Assembly: GCF_947492815.1 (NCBI RefSeq)
Contig: NZ_CANLOB010000003.1
Span: 62,001-126,000 of the forward strand
Source of the DNA: an uncultured Dokdonia sp.
GTDB lineage: Bacteria > Bacteroidota > Bacteroidia > Flavobacteriales > Flavobacteriaceae
Length of the DNA stretch: 64,000 nucleotides
Direction of reading: 5' to 3'
Below the pieces are notes generated by a model that saw only the letters and a list, made by a program, of their open reading frames with translations, made no database searches and had not been told where the DNA came from. The translations under genes and the position numbers were made by a program. Shown one piece after another: positions 10,258 to 17,586 of the stretch (the stretch's first letter is position 1; every line of letters starts with the position of its first letter).

Positions 10258-10281
10258 CTGCAACGTGTAAACACGCTACAG
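10258..10281 (-). terminator. Stem-loop between small barrel gene and megasynthase
   Basis: In the minus-strand transcript the arms CTGTAGCGTGT and ACACGTTGCAG pair over 11 positions, two of them G-U, with a 2-base loop, followed by a T-rich stretch (TCTTATTTATCATTT). It sits downstream of the small protein gene and upstream of the megasynthase ATG at 10213. It is a likely weak terminator or processing site that would lower megasynthase expression relative to the small protein. Confidence 0.5.
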
Positions 10282-10300
10282 CCTTGTAAGCATTTTACCT

Positions 10301-10603
10301 TTAAGAAAGGTGGTCAGCTACACCGTCAAGAAAATCAACTGCATCTGCAATTGGGATAATCTCAGTGCTACTTGACTTAAATAAAGGATTGCTACGTACC
10401 TTAACTGCTAATTCTTTAGTAGTGTCTGCGTTCATAACAACGGCAGAACCACCAGAGATAAAAGCATAAGCTCTCTCCACAGTTTTGTCTTTAATAACTT
10501 TTTTAAGGTTTTTGCTGTGGTCATTAACATTGTCCACAACATCGTAGGTTCCGGCTAAGCCGTGATCTTGACCATTCGGTCTGCTGATTACAAGAAACTT
10601 CAT
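10301..10603 (-). CDS. Muconolactone-isomerase-like small alpha/beta-barrel protein
   Basis: A 100-residue cytosolic protein beginning MKFLVISRP. The second half, with GGSAVVMNADTTKELAVKVRSN followed by PLFKSSSTEIIPIAD, matches the muconolactone delta-isomerase pattern of a dimeric ferredoxin-like barrel (strand, EL helix, PLF, then E-x-x-P-[IL]). Small barrels of this kind serve as isomerases or cyclases, and also as binding proteins. It is the first gene of the minus-strand cluster, 87 bases before the megasynthase and separated from it by a stem-loop. I infer a role in shaping or isomerising the cluster product; a degradative isomerase role has no support from the neighbours. Confidence 0.6.
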   Translation of the reverse strand: MKFLVISRPNGQDHGLAGTYDVVDNVNDHSKNLKKVIKDKTVERAYAFISGGSAVVMNADTTKELAVKVRSNPLFKSSSTEIIPIADAVDFLDGVADHLS

Positions 10604-10843
10604 TTTTTTAAGTTTTTTGGTTAATATTTCTAACTAACGGTATTTCAAAATTAGAACCCTCTTCAGAGAGATTTACGCGTATTTTTACCGCAATAAAAAA
10701 TGAGTGTAAATACTTGTTAGTTAAATAAATAAAAATTGTACCTTGATATGTTTTTTCTTCTTTAGAAGCTTGTGAATCAACATATTTACGCAACGATAGT
10801 ATATAGTTATTTGAAAAGTCAACTCAGTTAAAACATGAATAAT

Positions 10844-10877
10844 TTGTGATTTAATACTACCAGTATTCTTAGTTTTG
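10844..10877 (+). promoter_or_regulatory. Possible Bacteroidota promoter for the YgjV-like gene
   Basis: TAGTTTTG at 10870-10877 fits the -7 consensus TAnnTTTG and lies 18 bases before the start codon. A TTG at 10844-10846 is 23 bases upstream, which is a little long. Confidence 0.35.
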
Positions 10878-10895
10878 TACCTATAAAAATGAAAT

Positions 10896-11126
10896 ATGGA
10901 ATTTAACTCAGTAGAGGTTGTAGGATATTTAGCTAGTCTGTTTGTATTATTATCTTTTTTTAGAAAAGACATAAGACAACTTCGAATTATTAATTCGCTT
11001 GGATGTGCGTTTTTTGTTGCTTACGGGATTTTACTAACAAGCATTCCAATTATCATTACAAATGTGGCTATTTTATTGGTAAATGGATATTATCTTTTTG
11101 TGAAAAAACCTCAAGAAAACGTATAA
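10896..11126 (+). CDS. YgjV-like small inner membrane protein
   Basis: A 76-residue hydrophobic protein with about three membrane segments (GYLASLFVLLSFF, INSLGCAFFVAYGILL, IPIIITNVAILLVNGYYLF). The layout VVGYLASLFVLLSFFRKDIRQLRIINS, followed by a short loop and a last helix ending in a polar tail, matches the YgjV/PQ-loop-like family of bacterial inner membrane proteins, whose function is not established. It is transcribed away from the megasynthase cluster and alone. Confidence 0.7.
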   Translation: MEFNSVEVVGYLASLFVLLSFFRKDIRQLRIINSLGCAFFVAYGILLTSIPIIITNVAILLVNGYYLFVKKPQENV

Positions 11127-11515
11127 TTCTATCTTTTGAAAACCAATATTTTACTAGAATTTGAACCTTTTTTGTTTATGCTTTAGTGTAATTAGTATGT
11201 CTAATTATGTTCGTTGTTAAACAGAAAACTATAAAACACCCTATGATTTAAGGCTAAATAAGCCTTTTAAAAATGTAAAATGCTAAAATTAAATACCTAT
11301 AGATAGCATAAAATAGCGTATTTTTAAAATCTTTTAGTTTGTAATAAAACATTGATTTATAGTGTTTTGTGGTGAATTAGAATCGCTACCTATAAAAGAG
11401 TGTATATAAACAAAATGTTAACATAAACATAATCAATACATCTTTTTTGTTTAATAAACTTTGTTTATTTACATTTACGAACTTTCAAACAACTATTGAA
11501 TAAACAAACATAACT
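11127..11515. other. Gene-free stretch, 389 bases
   Basis: Very AT-rich sequence between the YgjV-like gene and the small gene at 11516. I see no open frame with a plausible start, no strong hairpin and no clear promoter box. TAAACTTTG near 11455 resembles a -7 box with one extra base. Confidence 0.5.
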
Positions 11516-11740
11516 ATGGATATTTTAACTGAAGCGGAAGCTTTTGAAAATTCCAAAATGAGTCATATGTCGACAAGTGATCGTGTGGTAGCTTCTAGAG
11601 AAGCAAAACGACTCATTTTAGCAATTAATGAAATTTATAAGGAAACAAAAGAACCGGAGCTGATGGATATGATGAAGAGGCTTACCGAAAAAAAACGTAA
11701 GATAGAAAAGCGTCTTAAAGGACGTCCAGATACTGCTTAA
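11516..11740 (+). CDS. Small charged helical protein, unknown
   Basis: A 74-residue, highly charged protein that appears mostly helical (EAKRLILAINEIYKETKEPEL, then MKRLTEKKRKIEKRLKGR). There is no signal peptide or membrane segment. It stands alone, with long flanks and a strong terminator 9 bases after its stop, which supports a real single-gene unit. The basic tail could bind nucleic acid, but no family is recognised. Confidence 0.65.
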   Translation: MDILTEAEAFENSKMSHMSTSDRVVASREAKRLILAINEIYKETKEPELMDMMKRLTEKKRKIEKRLKGRPDTA

Positions 11741-11748
11741 TTAATACA

Positions 11749-11780
11749 ATGGCTCGCAAATGCGGGCCATTTGTTTTTTA
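11749..11780 (+). terminator. Rho-independent terminator
   Basis: Arms ATGGCTCGCA and TGCGGGCCAT pair over 10 positions (one G-U) around AA, followed by TTGTTTTTT. It directly follows the small gene at 11516-11740. Confidence 0.85.
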
Positions 11781-11927
11781 GTGAAAGCCTATTTGTGGAG
11801 TCTTTTAAGATTACATACAATAGGAAGTTGAACTCATCTAGCTGTAACACTTTGTTCTTTAGATTGATTCTTTTTTGCTTCTAAGAATTGTCTGAAGATT
11901 TATAAGAAATTTGTAATCTTCTGTTTG

Positions 11928-12986
11928 CTATTTTTTCTTTAGAGATAGTAATTTTCGTGCAGCAATAAATGGAGATATCTCATTTTTTGATAACTGTTCC
12001 AATAGTCTAGGTAGTTGTTCTTTTACCTGTGTATCTCTATAAAAATTTTCTTTTAAACTATTTTCAATGGTTTGCAATAACCAATAGGTATTTTGCTCGT
12101 GGCGTTTTGTAGTAAAATATCCGTTCTCTTGTGTAAGTGTTTTATAAGAAAGAATACCTTGCCAGATATCAGAAATTCCTTTATGCTCAATAGCACTACA
12201 AGTACTTACTGTGGGTGTCCAGTGACTATCCTTTGGAGGATATAAATGTAACGCTTTCGCGAAAGCGGTCTTAGCAAGCCTAGCAGATCTTTCATTTTTA
12301 CCATCGGCTTTATTGATCACAATGGCATCTGCCATTTCTATAATTCCTCTTTTAATGCCCTGTAACTCATCACCAGCTCCAGCCAATTTTAAAAGTAAAA
12401 AGAAATCTACCATGGAGTGTACGATGGTTTCACTTTGACCTACCCCTACAGTTTCGATAATAATCGTATCAAAGCCAGCGGCCTCACACAGTATAATTGC
12501 CTCTCTCGTTTTGCGAGCAACACCTCCTAAAGAGTCACCAGAAGCAGAAGGCCTTATAAAAGCATTTTTATCCTGAGAGAGCTCGGCCATTCGGGTTTTA
12601 TCTCCTAGAATACTTCCATGTGATAAAGAACTAGATGGATCTACGGCGAGTACAGCTACCTTTTTTCCTAAGTTTGTAAGATAGCTTCCAAAAGATTCAA
12701 TAAAAGTACTTTTACCCACACCAGGCACTCCTGTAATTCCTATACGTATAGAAGAATTAGCATGCGCAAGGCATTTTTCTATAAGTGATTGTGCTAGTTC
12801 TTGATGTTTTAAGACGGTACTTTCTACTAAAGTGATTCCTCTAGATAAAGCTGTATGATTACCAGCAATAATATCTTTAGCCAGCATTTCTATATCAAGA
12901 AGCTGTTTTGTCCGTTGCTTTTTTCCTTTTGCAAAAGCAGGATTGATCCCTTTAATCACCTTTTTATGTCCTTTATTAGAATCCAA
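11928..12986 (-). CDS. meaB: Methylmalonyl-CoA mutase-associated GTPase MeaB
   Basis: A 352-residue G3E-type P-loop GTPase of the MeaB/ArgK family, which guards adenosylcobalamin loading and protects methylmalonyl-CoA mutase. Walker A is GVPGVGKS at 86-93, followed by VDPSSSLSHGSILGDKTRM and the NKADGKN guanine-specificity motif. The chosen start is TTG at 12986; a GTG at codon 10 is an alternative, since the N-terminus before INPAF is variable. The mutase genes are not in the window. The palindrome CGCTTTCGCGAAAGCG sits in frame and encodes TAFAKAL after the G4 motif. Confidence 0.92.
   Translation of the reverse strand: MDSNKGHKKVIKGINPAFAKGKKQRTKQLLDIEMLAKDIIAGNHTALSRGITLVESTVLKHQELAQSLIEKCLAHANSSIRIGITGVPGVGKSTFIESFGSYLTNLGKKVAVLAVDPSSSLSHGSILGDKTRMAELSQDKNAFIRPSASGDSLGGVARKTREAIILCEAAGFDTIIIETVGVGQSETIVHSMVDFFLLLKLAGAGDELQGIKRGIIEMADAIVINKADGKNERSARLAKTAFAKALHLYPPKDSHWTPTVSTCSAIEHKGISDIWQGILSYKTLTQENGYFTTKRHEQNTYWLLQTIENSLKENFYRDTQVKEQLPRLLEQLSKNEISPFIAARKLLSLKKK
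12252..12267. repeat. TTTCGCGAAA palindrome copy 1 (in meaB)
   Basis: Perfect 16-base palindrome CGCTTTCGCGAAAGCG inside meaB, read as AFAKA. Confidence 0.95.
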
Positions 12987-13061
12987 AAATTATTTCTTTG
13001 TAATTATTTTCTGCATGGAAACTCCTGTAAATACAGTAAATTTAGTGTAAAGTAAAGGTAG

Positions 13062-13069
13062 TACATTTG
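13062..13069 (+). promoter_or_regulatory. Candidate -7 box for the sigma factor operon
   Basis: TACATTTG fits TAnnTTTG and lies 94 bases before the sigma factor start. No TTG is found at the ideal -33 distance. Confidence 0.35.
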
Positions 13070-13163
13070 AAAAGATGAAACTTTTTTTATTTTTTTTGCA
13101 ACATCATAAAATTCGTATCGTATTTAGATCGAATAGCAAATAAAAAGCACCTCATTTTAAAAG

Positions 13164-13739
13164 GTGTATACACTAACCAAAAACCATACTTTGCTTACAA
13201 CTGATATCATAGAACAATGTAAACGCAACGATCGAAAAGCACAGTTGCAACTGTACAATAAATACTGTGATGGTATGTACCACGTGGCTTTCCGATTTTT
13301 AAAAAATGCGTTTGAAGCTGAAGAAGCGATGCATGAAGGGTTTATCAATGCCTTTGCAAAGTTACATCAGTTTACTGGAGAGGTTACTTTTGGCGCTTGG
13401 TTAAAACGTATTGTGATTAATAAAAGTCTCGATATGATTAAGGCCAAAAAAGCAACAATTATCCCTCTTAATGAAGAAGTGATAGGCAAAGTAGATGAAG
13501 ATACCGAAGACTGGAATGTAGGAGATGAAGTCACGGTAGATCACGTAAAAAAAACTATTGCTGAGTTGCCTGAAAAATATCGTTATCCGCTTATGCTATT
13601 CCTTATTGAAGGATACGATCATCAGGAAATTTCAGAAATTTTAAATATAACATCTGTAGCTTCTCGTACCATGGTGCACCGCGGTAAGAAAAAGTTACAG
13701 GCACAATTAAAAAAAGAAAGCTATGGCACAGGATCTTAG
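13164..13739 (+). CDS. ECF-type RNA polymerase sigma factor
   Basis: A 191-residue sigma-70 family ECF factor. Region 2 is visible at about 20-90 (YHVAFRFLKNAFEAEEAMHEGFINAFAKLHQF), and region 4 at about 135-180 with the helix-turn-helix GYDHQEISEILNITSVASRTMVHRGKKKL. The start taken is GTG at 13164; no better ATG lies before region 2. Its 3' end overlaps the next gene by 17 bases, the usual arrangement of a sigma / membrane anti-sigma pair, and the third gene is an exported protein. I infer an envelope-responsive regulon. Confidence 0.88.
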   Translation: MYTLTKNHTLLTTDIIEQCKRNDRKAQLQLYNKYCDGMYHVAFRFLKNAFEAEEAMHEGFINAFAKLHQFTGEVTFGAWLKRIVINKSLDMIKAKKATIIPLNEEVIGKVDEDTEDWNVGDEVTVDHVKKTIAELPEKYRYPLMLFLIEGYDHQEISEILNITSVASRTMVHRGKKKLQAQLKKESYGTGS

Positions 13740-14322
13740 AAAAATGCTAAAGCAAGCAGAAGATACCGAAGTAACGCAATTAAGAGAAGGACATCAATCT
13801 CGTTTTGAAGACCGTCTCGCACAAGCATTACCTCAACAAGAAGAGACTAGTGGTTCTAAAAGAAACATTTTCTTTTTTATGAAGATAGCCGCAATGCTTA
13901 TCCTAGCTGCTGGTATTGTATGGAGTATTTCTAAGTACGCTTTCGCGAAAGCGGACCCAGGAAACTCAGTTGTATCAACAGAAGTAAAAGTAAAAAAAGA
14001 AAGAACCATACAGTTAAGTGAGATATCTCCTGACTTTAAAAAAGTAGAAGATTATTACCTAGCGAGTATCAATCTAGAATTAACGCGACTAGAAATTAAT
14101 GATGAGAATAAAGAACTTATCGATTCTTTCATGAAGCAATTAAGCGAACTAGATGAAGAGTACCAACGATTAAATAAAGAGATTTCAGAAAGCGGAATCA
14201 GTGAAGAAATGGTAAATGCCATGATAGATAACTTAAGACTACGTGTAGAATTGTTATCAAAACTGAAACGCAAATTGGCCGAATTAAAAGCATCTCAACA
14301 AGATGCGATCCAAACGATCTAA
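13723..14322 (+). CDS. Putative membrane anti-sigma factor
   Basis: A 199-residue protein with one membrane segment at about 50-70 (FFMKIAAMLILAAGIVWSI) between a cytoplasmic N-terminus of about 48 residues and a helical, charged periplasmic part. It overlaps the ECF sigma gene by 17 bases, so an anti-sigma role rests mainly on context; no ZAS zinc motif is seen. The palindrome encodes YAFAKAD immediately after the membrane segment. The C-terminal half (LSEISPDFKKVEDYYLASINLEL onward) is predicted coiled coil. Confidence 0.7.
   Translation: MAQDLRKMLKQAEDTEVTQLREGHQSRFEDRLAQALPQQEETSGSKRNIFFFMKIAAMLILAAGIVWSISKYAFAKADPGNSVVSTEVKVKKERTIQLSEISPDFKKVEDYYLASINLELTRLEINDENKELIDSFMKQLSELDEEYQRLNKEISESGISEEMVNAMIDNLRLRVELLSKLKRKLAELKASQQDAIQTI
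13938..13953. repeat. TTTCGCGAAA palindrome copy 2 (in anti-sigma gene)
   Basis: Perfect CGCTTTCGCGAAAGCG, read as AFAKA just after the membrane segment. Confidence 0.95.
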
Positions 14323-14333
14323 AAAATATTAAA

Positions 14334-16019
14334 ATGAACACAACAAAAATATATTGGTTTCTAATAGCAATCTGTATGATGCTATCAGGAAATGTGCTAG
14401 CACAAGCCAAAAAAGAAAAACTAAAAGAACGTTTTAACACTAATAAAGATGTTGAAATAGAAGTAGACACTCGTTATGCAGATGTGATTTTTGAAACATG
14501 GAACAAAAATGAGGTTTCTGTAGAAGCCTATGTAGAAGGAGAAGATGCAGATAGAGCGATAAGAGATTGGGATTTATCTGTGAGTGGGAATAGTGATCGT
14601 ATCCGTGTAAGTAGTTCTAGCGGATATAGAGGAAATGATACTGTAATTCGTTTGGATGATTTAGATGACCTTGATCTAAAAATCGATTTAGAAGAACTGA
14701 TTGGAGGGACACTTAGTATTGTAGAGCCTGTTCTAGAAGGTGTTGTCGGACCTGTTTTAGAAGGTCTTACAGGAACGCCGTTACCTGTAGAGTTTTATGA
14801 AGAACTAGGGAAAACAAAGTTTGATCATGAGGCATATCGTAAAGAAGGAAGAGCATACTTAAAGCGTTATGAGAAGGAAATGGAAGATAGCTTTGGTCCT
14901 GAGTTTGATAAAGCTATGGAGAAGTGGGAGAAAGAAAATGATTTTTCTGGAGACGGATTTTTAGGAGGTGCATTACGTAGTCTTAAAGATATTCCAAGAT
15001 GGCCTTTTAGTGATGATGGAAATATGAATTTTAACGATAATGAATATCGTAAAGATAAGCAGGACTATGTAGATAAGCTAAATAGAAAGTACGATACGAA
15101 TGTAAGAGTACGTGAGGTTGATGCTTGGTTAGAAGACATGGAAAAATGGGGAGATAACTTTGAAGTCGATATGGAAGAATGGGGAGAAGAGTTTGGAGAA
15201 TCTTTAGAAAAAGTTTTTGAAAACTGGGGAGAAGAGTTCGGAAAAGACATGGAGAAATGGGGAGAAGATTTCGGAAAGAATATGGAAGAATGGGGAGAGA
15301 ACTTTGGAAAAAAAATAGAGAAGTGGGTAGAAGATAATGAAGATGAGTGGGAGAAAAACCATAGAAATAAAAAGAATAATTTTCATTTTGACTATGATAC
15401 GGATGATCGATCTAGTCGTAATGTAAAGCGTGTTATTATTATTAAGATGCCTAAAAAGGCAGAATTAGATCTTAATGTACGTTATGGTAAAGTAAAAATG
15501 GCGGCGGTATATAATCCAAAAGCTATGATATCACATGGTAGCCTTGCAGCTACAAACATTGATGGAGGAGATACCTCCATCAATGTTTCTTACAGTCCAG
15601 TTTCTATAGGGACATGGAATGGAGGTGAATTGGAAACAAGTCACGTAAAAGAATGTACCATTGGAAATGCAAAAGACATTGCACTGACTTCAAGTTCTAG
15701 TAATGTGGTTATTAATACGCTGTCAGGAGCAGGTTTGCTTACAGGATCTTTTGGTCAATTATCTATTTCTAATGTAGTGGATGATTTTGGCTCTTTGTCC
15801 ATTATTTTAGAGAATAGTGACCTTGTTTTGAACTTGCCTGATAGTGCTTTTAACTTCAACTATAGTGGAGAACTAAATGAGTTTTTAGTACCAAGACAAT
15901 TGGAAACGAAAACGGTAAAAAGTAATAAAACATCTATGGTAAACGGGTTTCATAAATCTCGTAATACATCCAATGTGATTACCATTACAGCAAAATATAG
16001 TGATGTTGTATTAAAATAA
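14334..16019 (+). CDS. Exported protein with tryptophan-rich 11-residue repeats
   Basis: A 561-residue secreted or periplasmic protein with a signal peptide ending in GNVLAQ (about residue 24). The N-terminal part (VEIEVDTRYADVIFETWNKNEVSVEA) and the C-terminal part (LDLNVRYGKVKMAAV onward) look like the beta-helical DUF4097-type adhesin fold. Between them, residues 269-334 carry about six copies of an 11-residue unit near MEKWGEDFGKN, extremely rich in Trp, Glu and Lys. It is the third gene of the sigma/anti-sigma operon (11-base gap), so it may be a target or the sensor partner. I do not recognise the repeat family. It is convergent with the next gene, whose stop is adjacent. Confidence 0.75.
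   Translation: MNTTKIYWFLIAICMMLSGNVLAQAKKEKLKERFNTNKDVEIEVDTRYADVIFETWNKNEVSVEAYVEGEDADRAIRDWDLSVSGNSDRIRVSSSSGYRGNDTVIRLDDLDDLDLKIDLEELIGGTLSIVEPVLEGVVGPVLEGLTGTPLPVEFYEELGKTKFDHEAYRKEGRAYLKRYEKEMEDSFGPEFDKAMEKWEKENDFSGDGFLGGALRSLKDIPRWPFSDDGNMNFNDNEYRKDKQDYVDKLNRKYDTNVRVREVDAWLEDMEKWGDNFEVDMEEWGEEFGESLEKVFENWGEEFGKDMEKWGEDFGKNMEEWGENFGKKIEKWVEDNEDEWEKNHRNKKNNFHFDYDTDDRSSRNVKRVIIIKMPKKAELDLNVRYGKVKMAAVYNPKAMISHGSLAATNIDGGDTSINVSYSPVSIGTWNGGELETSHVKECTIGNAKDIALTSSSSNVVINTLSGAGLLTGSFGQLSISNVVDDFGSLSIILENSDLVLNLPDSAFNFNYSGELNEFLVPRQLETKTVKSNKTSMVNGFHKSRNTSNVITITAKYSDVVLK
15138..15335 (+). repeat. Array of about six 33-base repeats encoding EKWGE(D/E)FGK units
   Basis: Units such as MEKWGDNFEVD, MEEWGEEFGES, MEKWGEDFGKN, MEEWGENFGKK and IEKWVEDNEDE follow at 11-residue spacing, with one longer unit (LEKVFENWGEEFGKD). 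Confidence 0.85.
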
Positions 16020-16574
16020 TTATCGACCTACCCAGTTTATTAGAAATACCTCAACAACCGTTAGTAATCCCACAAACAGTATTACAAAACCATATCCTAT
16101 CCAAATTCTTTTTTTAGTTCTAGAAACCTTCGAGGTTTCCAGTATCCTTTTTACAGCCGCTATGAGCTGTTTTTTGTTGTAATACAGAATGTAGCAACAC
16201 ATTAAAAAATATACAATAGCACTAAGCATTGCGCCATTTGAAATCTCAAAAAAGAAATCTACGACAATAATGTTTAGGAGTATTGGAATTAGAATTCCTA
16301 CTCCTACAATTTTTGTTTTATTGAAGAGTAATAGACCACCTCCTACTATTTGTGAGAGTCCTATAAACCAAATATACCCTTCTGAATATCCAAAGAAGGT
16401 CCAAGCCAAATCAAAACTTCCAACCTCAGCAATAGGCGTTTTGGCAATTTCTTCAGGAATATGCCCCGTACGATGAAATTGACCTCCTACTATTTTTCCA
16501 ATACCATAGATCCAAATTTTTGACCAAACATAGATACGGCACGTACGTTCTAAAATCCAAAGGTGTTGTTTCAT
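16020..16574 (-). CDS. DoxX-like multi-pass membrane protein
   Basis: A 184-residue protein with four likely membrane segments, including YIWFIGLSQIVGGGLLLF, GVGILIPILLNIIVVDFFF, MLSAIVYFLMCCYILYY and a last helix near the C-terminus (GYGFVILFVGLLTVVEVFLI). The second-segment pattern, with gly-rich turns and N-I-I-V-V-D, is like the DoxX/DoxD-like family, whose members are often uncharacterised quinone-linked membrane proteins. Its stop abuts the stop of the convergent repeat protein gene with no intergenic base. Confidence 0.6.
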   Translation of the reverse strand: MKQHLWILERTCRIYVWSKIWIYGIGKIVGGQFHRTGHIPEEIAKTPIAEVGSFDLAWTFFGYSEGYIWFIGLSQIVGGGLLLFNKTKIVGVGILIPILLNIIVVDFFFEISNGAMLSAIVYFLMCCYILYYNKKQLIAAVKRILETSKVSRTKKRIWIGYGFVILFVGLLTVVEVFLINWVGR

Positions 16575-16629
16575 GAGTATCTTTTTTAGTAAGACTGTTC
16601 TTTTGTGAATCTCGTTACAAGAGAATTCC

Positions 16630-16637
16630 TATTTTTG
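16630..16637 (+). promoter_or_regulatory. Candidate -7 box for the M23 peptidase gene
   Basis: TATTTTTG fits TAnnTTTG, 20 bases before the ATG at 16658; the nearest TTG (16603-16605) is 24 bases upstream. Confidence 0.35.
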
Positions 16638-16657
16638 GTATCAAAATTCCATTTGCT

Positions 16658-17329
16658 ATGACACTACCTGAGGTATCTACTTCTTTTATTCCTATCATTA
16701 ATCCCGATTTTAAATACGCCGATTATACCCCATTAGATTTATCAAGTGGTAATAAGGCATTAGATGTAGCAGTGCTAAAAGACCCAGAAAGGCATCATTT
16801 AGAATTGCAAGAATTTCTGAAAGAAAAACAAGCGAAAGTGGCGTATGGAGGGTATTTGGAAAAACGTAAATTATATGATCGTTCTGACTATTTTCAAGCA
16901 GCACATCCAGATGATACCCGTAATATTCATTTAGGGATTGATTTATGGTGTGACGCAGGTACAGCTGTCATGACGCCGTTAGATGGAAAGATTCATAGCT
17001 TTCAAGAAAACACCAATTTTGGTGATTATGGTCCTACCATTATACTTAGTCATACGGTAGAGGGTTTTACATTCCATACACTTTATGGTCATTTAAGTAA
17101 AAGTTCGCTAGATGATTTAGAAGTGGGGAAAGACATAAAAGCAGGGGAACAAATCGCCACCTTAGGACGCCCATTTGAAAATGGAGATTATGCACCCCAT
17201 TTACATTTTCAAATCATTATTGATATGCAAGGAAATCAAGGTGATTATCCAGGTGTATGCTCTAAAAACTCACTACCTTTTTATAAAGAGAATTGTCCCG
17301 ATCCTAATATACTGTTGAATATTTACTAA
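16658..17329 (+). CDS. M23 family metallopeptidase (LytM-like)
   Basis: A 223-residue peptidase of family M23, which cleaves peptidoglycan cross-bridges or similar peptides. Zinc ligands are visible as H91-x-x-x-D95 in IHLGIDLW and H181-x-H183 in APHLHF, with the catalytic H145 in YGHLS. There is no signal peptide or lipobox, so location is uncertain. It stands alone, followed by a long inverted repeat and a decayed copy of its own 3' end 150 bases downstream, which suggests that a paralogue was once present. Confidence 0.88.
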   Translation: MTLPEVSTSFIPIINPDFKYADYTPLDLSSGNKALDVAVLKDPERHHLELQEFLKEKQAKVAYGGYLEKRKLYDRSDYFQAAHPDDTRNIHLGIDLWCDAGTAVMTPLDGKIHSFQENTNFGDYGPTIILSHTVEGFTFHTLYGHLSKSSLDDLEVGKDIKAGEQIATLGRPFENGDYAPHLHFQIIIDMQGNQGDYPGVCSKNSLPFYKENCPDPNILLNIY

Positions 17330-17356
17330 ATCAAATAACTGGGTTAGGGGGTGGTT

Positions 17357-17398
17357 GTTTAAAATAAAACGTATTTTTCGGAACGTTTTATTTTAAAC
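17357..17398 (+). terminator. 16-bp perfect inverted repeat after M23 gene
   Basis: GTTTAAAATAAAACGT (17357-17372) pairs perfectly with ACGTTTTATTTTAAAC (17383-17398) across a 10-base loop. The right arm begins a 34-base direct repeat (17383-17416), repeated imperfectly at 17430-17463 (shared ATAAACTTTCCGTT-like core). It may act as a terminator despite AT-rich arms. Confidence 0.6.
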
Positions 17399-17478
17399 TT
17401 TCCGTTCTTCATATGATAATCTTTTCAGTACGCTTTATTATAAACTTTCCGTTTTTTATGACGTAAAATATATTGGAG

Positions 17479-17529
17479 TTTTATAAACTGAATTGCCCTG
17501 GTCCTAACTTGTTACTGAAGATTTATTAA
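17479..17529 (+). pseudogene. Decayed 3' end of a second M23 peptidase gene
   Basis: This reads FYKLNCPGPNLLLKIY-stop and parallels the end of the intact M23 gene, FYKENCPDPNILLNIY-stop (17279-17329). Similarity continues past the stop (TCAAATAACT versus TTCAAAATAACT). Nothing upstream continues the frame as a peptidase, so only a remnant is left. Confidence 0.75.
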
Positions 17530-17586
17530 TTTCAAAATAACTAGAAGTAAGCGAGTAGAAGCAATTACTTATAGCCATTATTTTGC

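Noticed and set aside
10608..10793. A 61-codon minus-strand frame just upstream of the small barrel protein gene
   Set aside because: No recognisable domain, poor codon character, and it overlaps the likely promoter/leader of the cluster; treated as noncoding.
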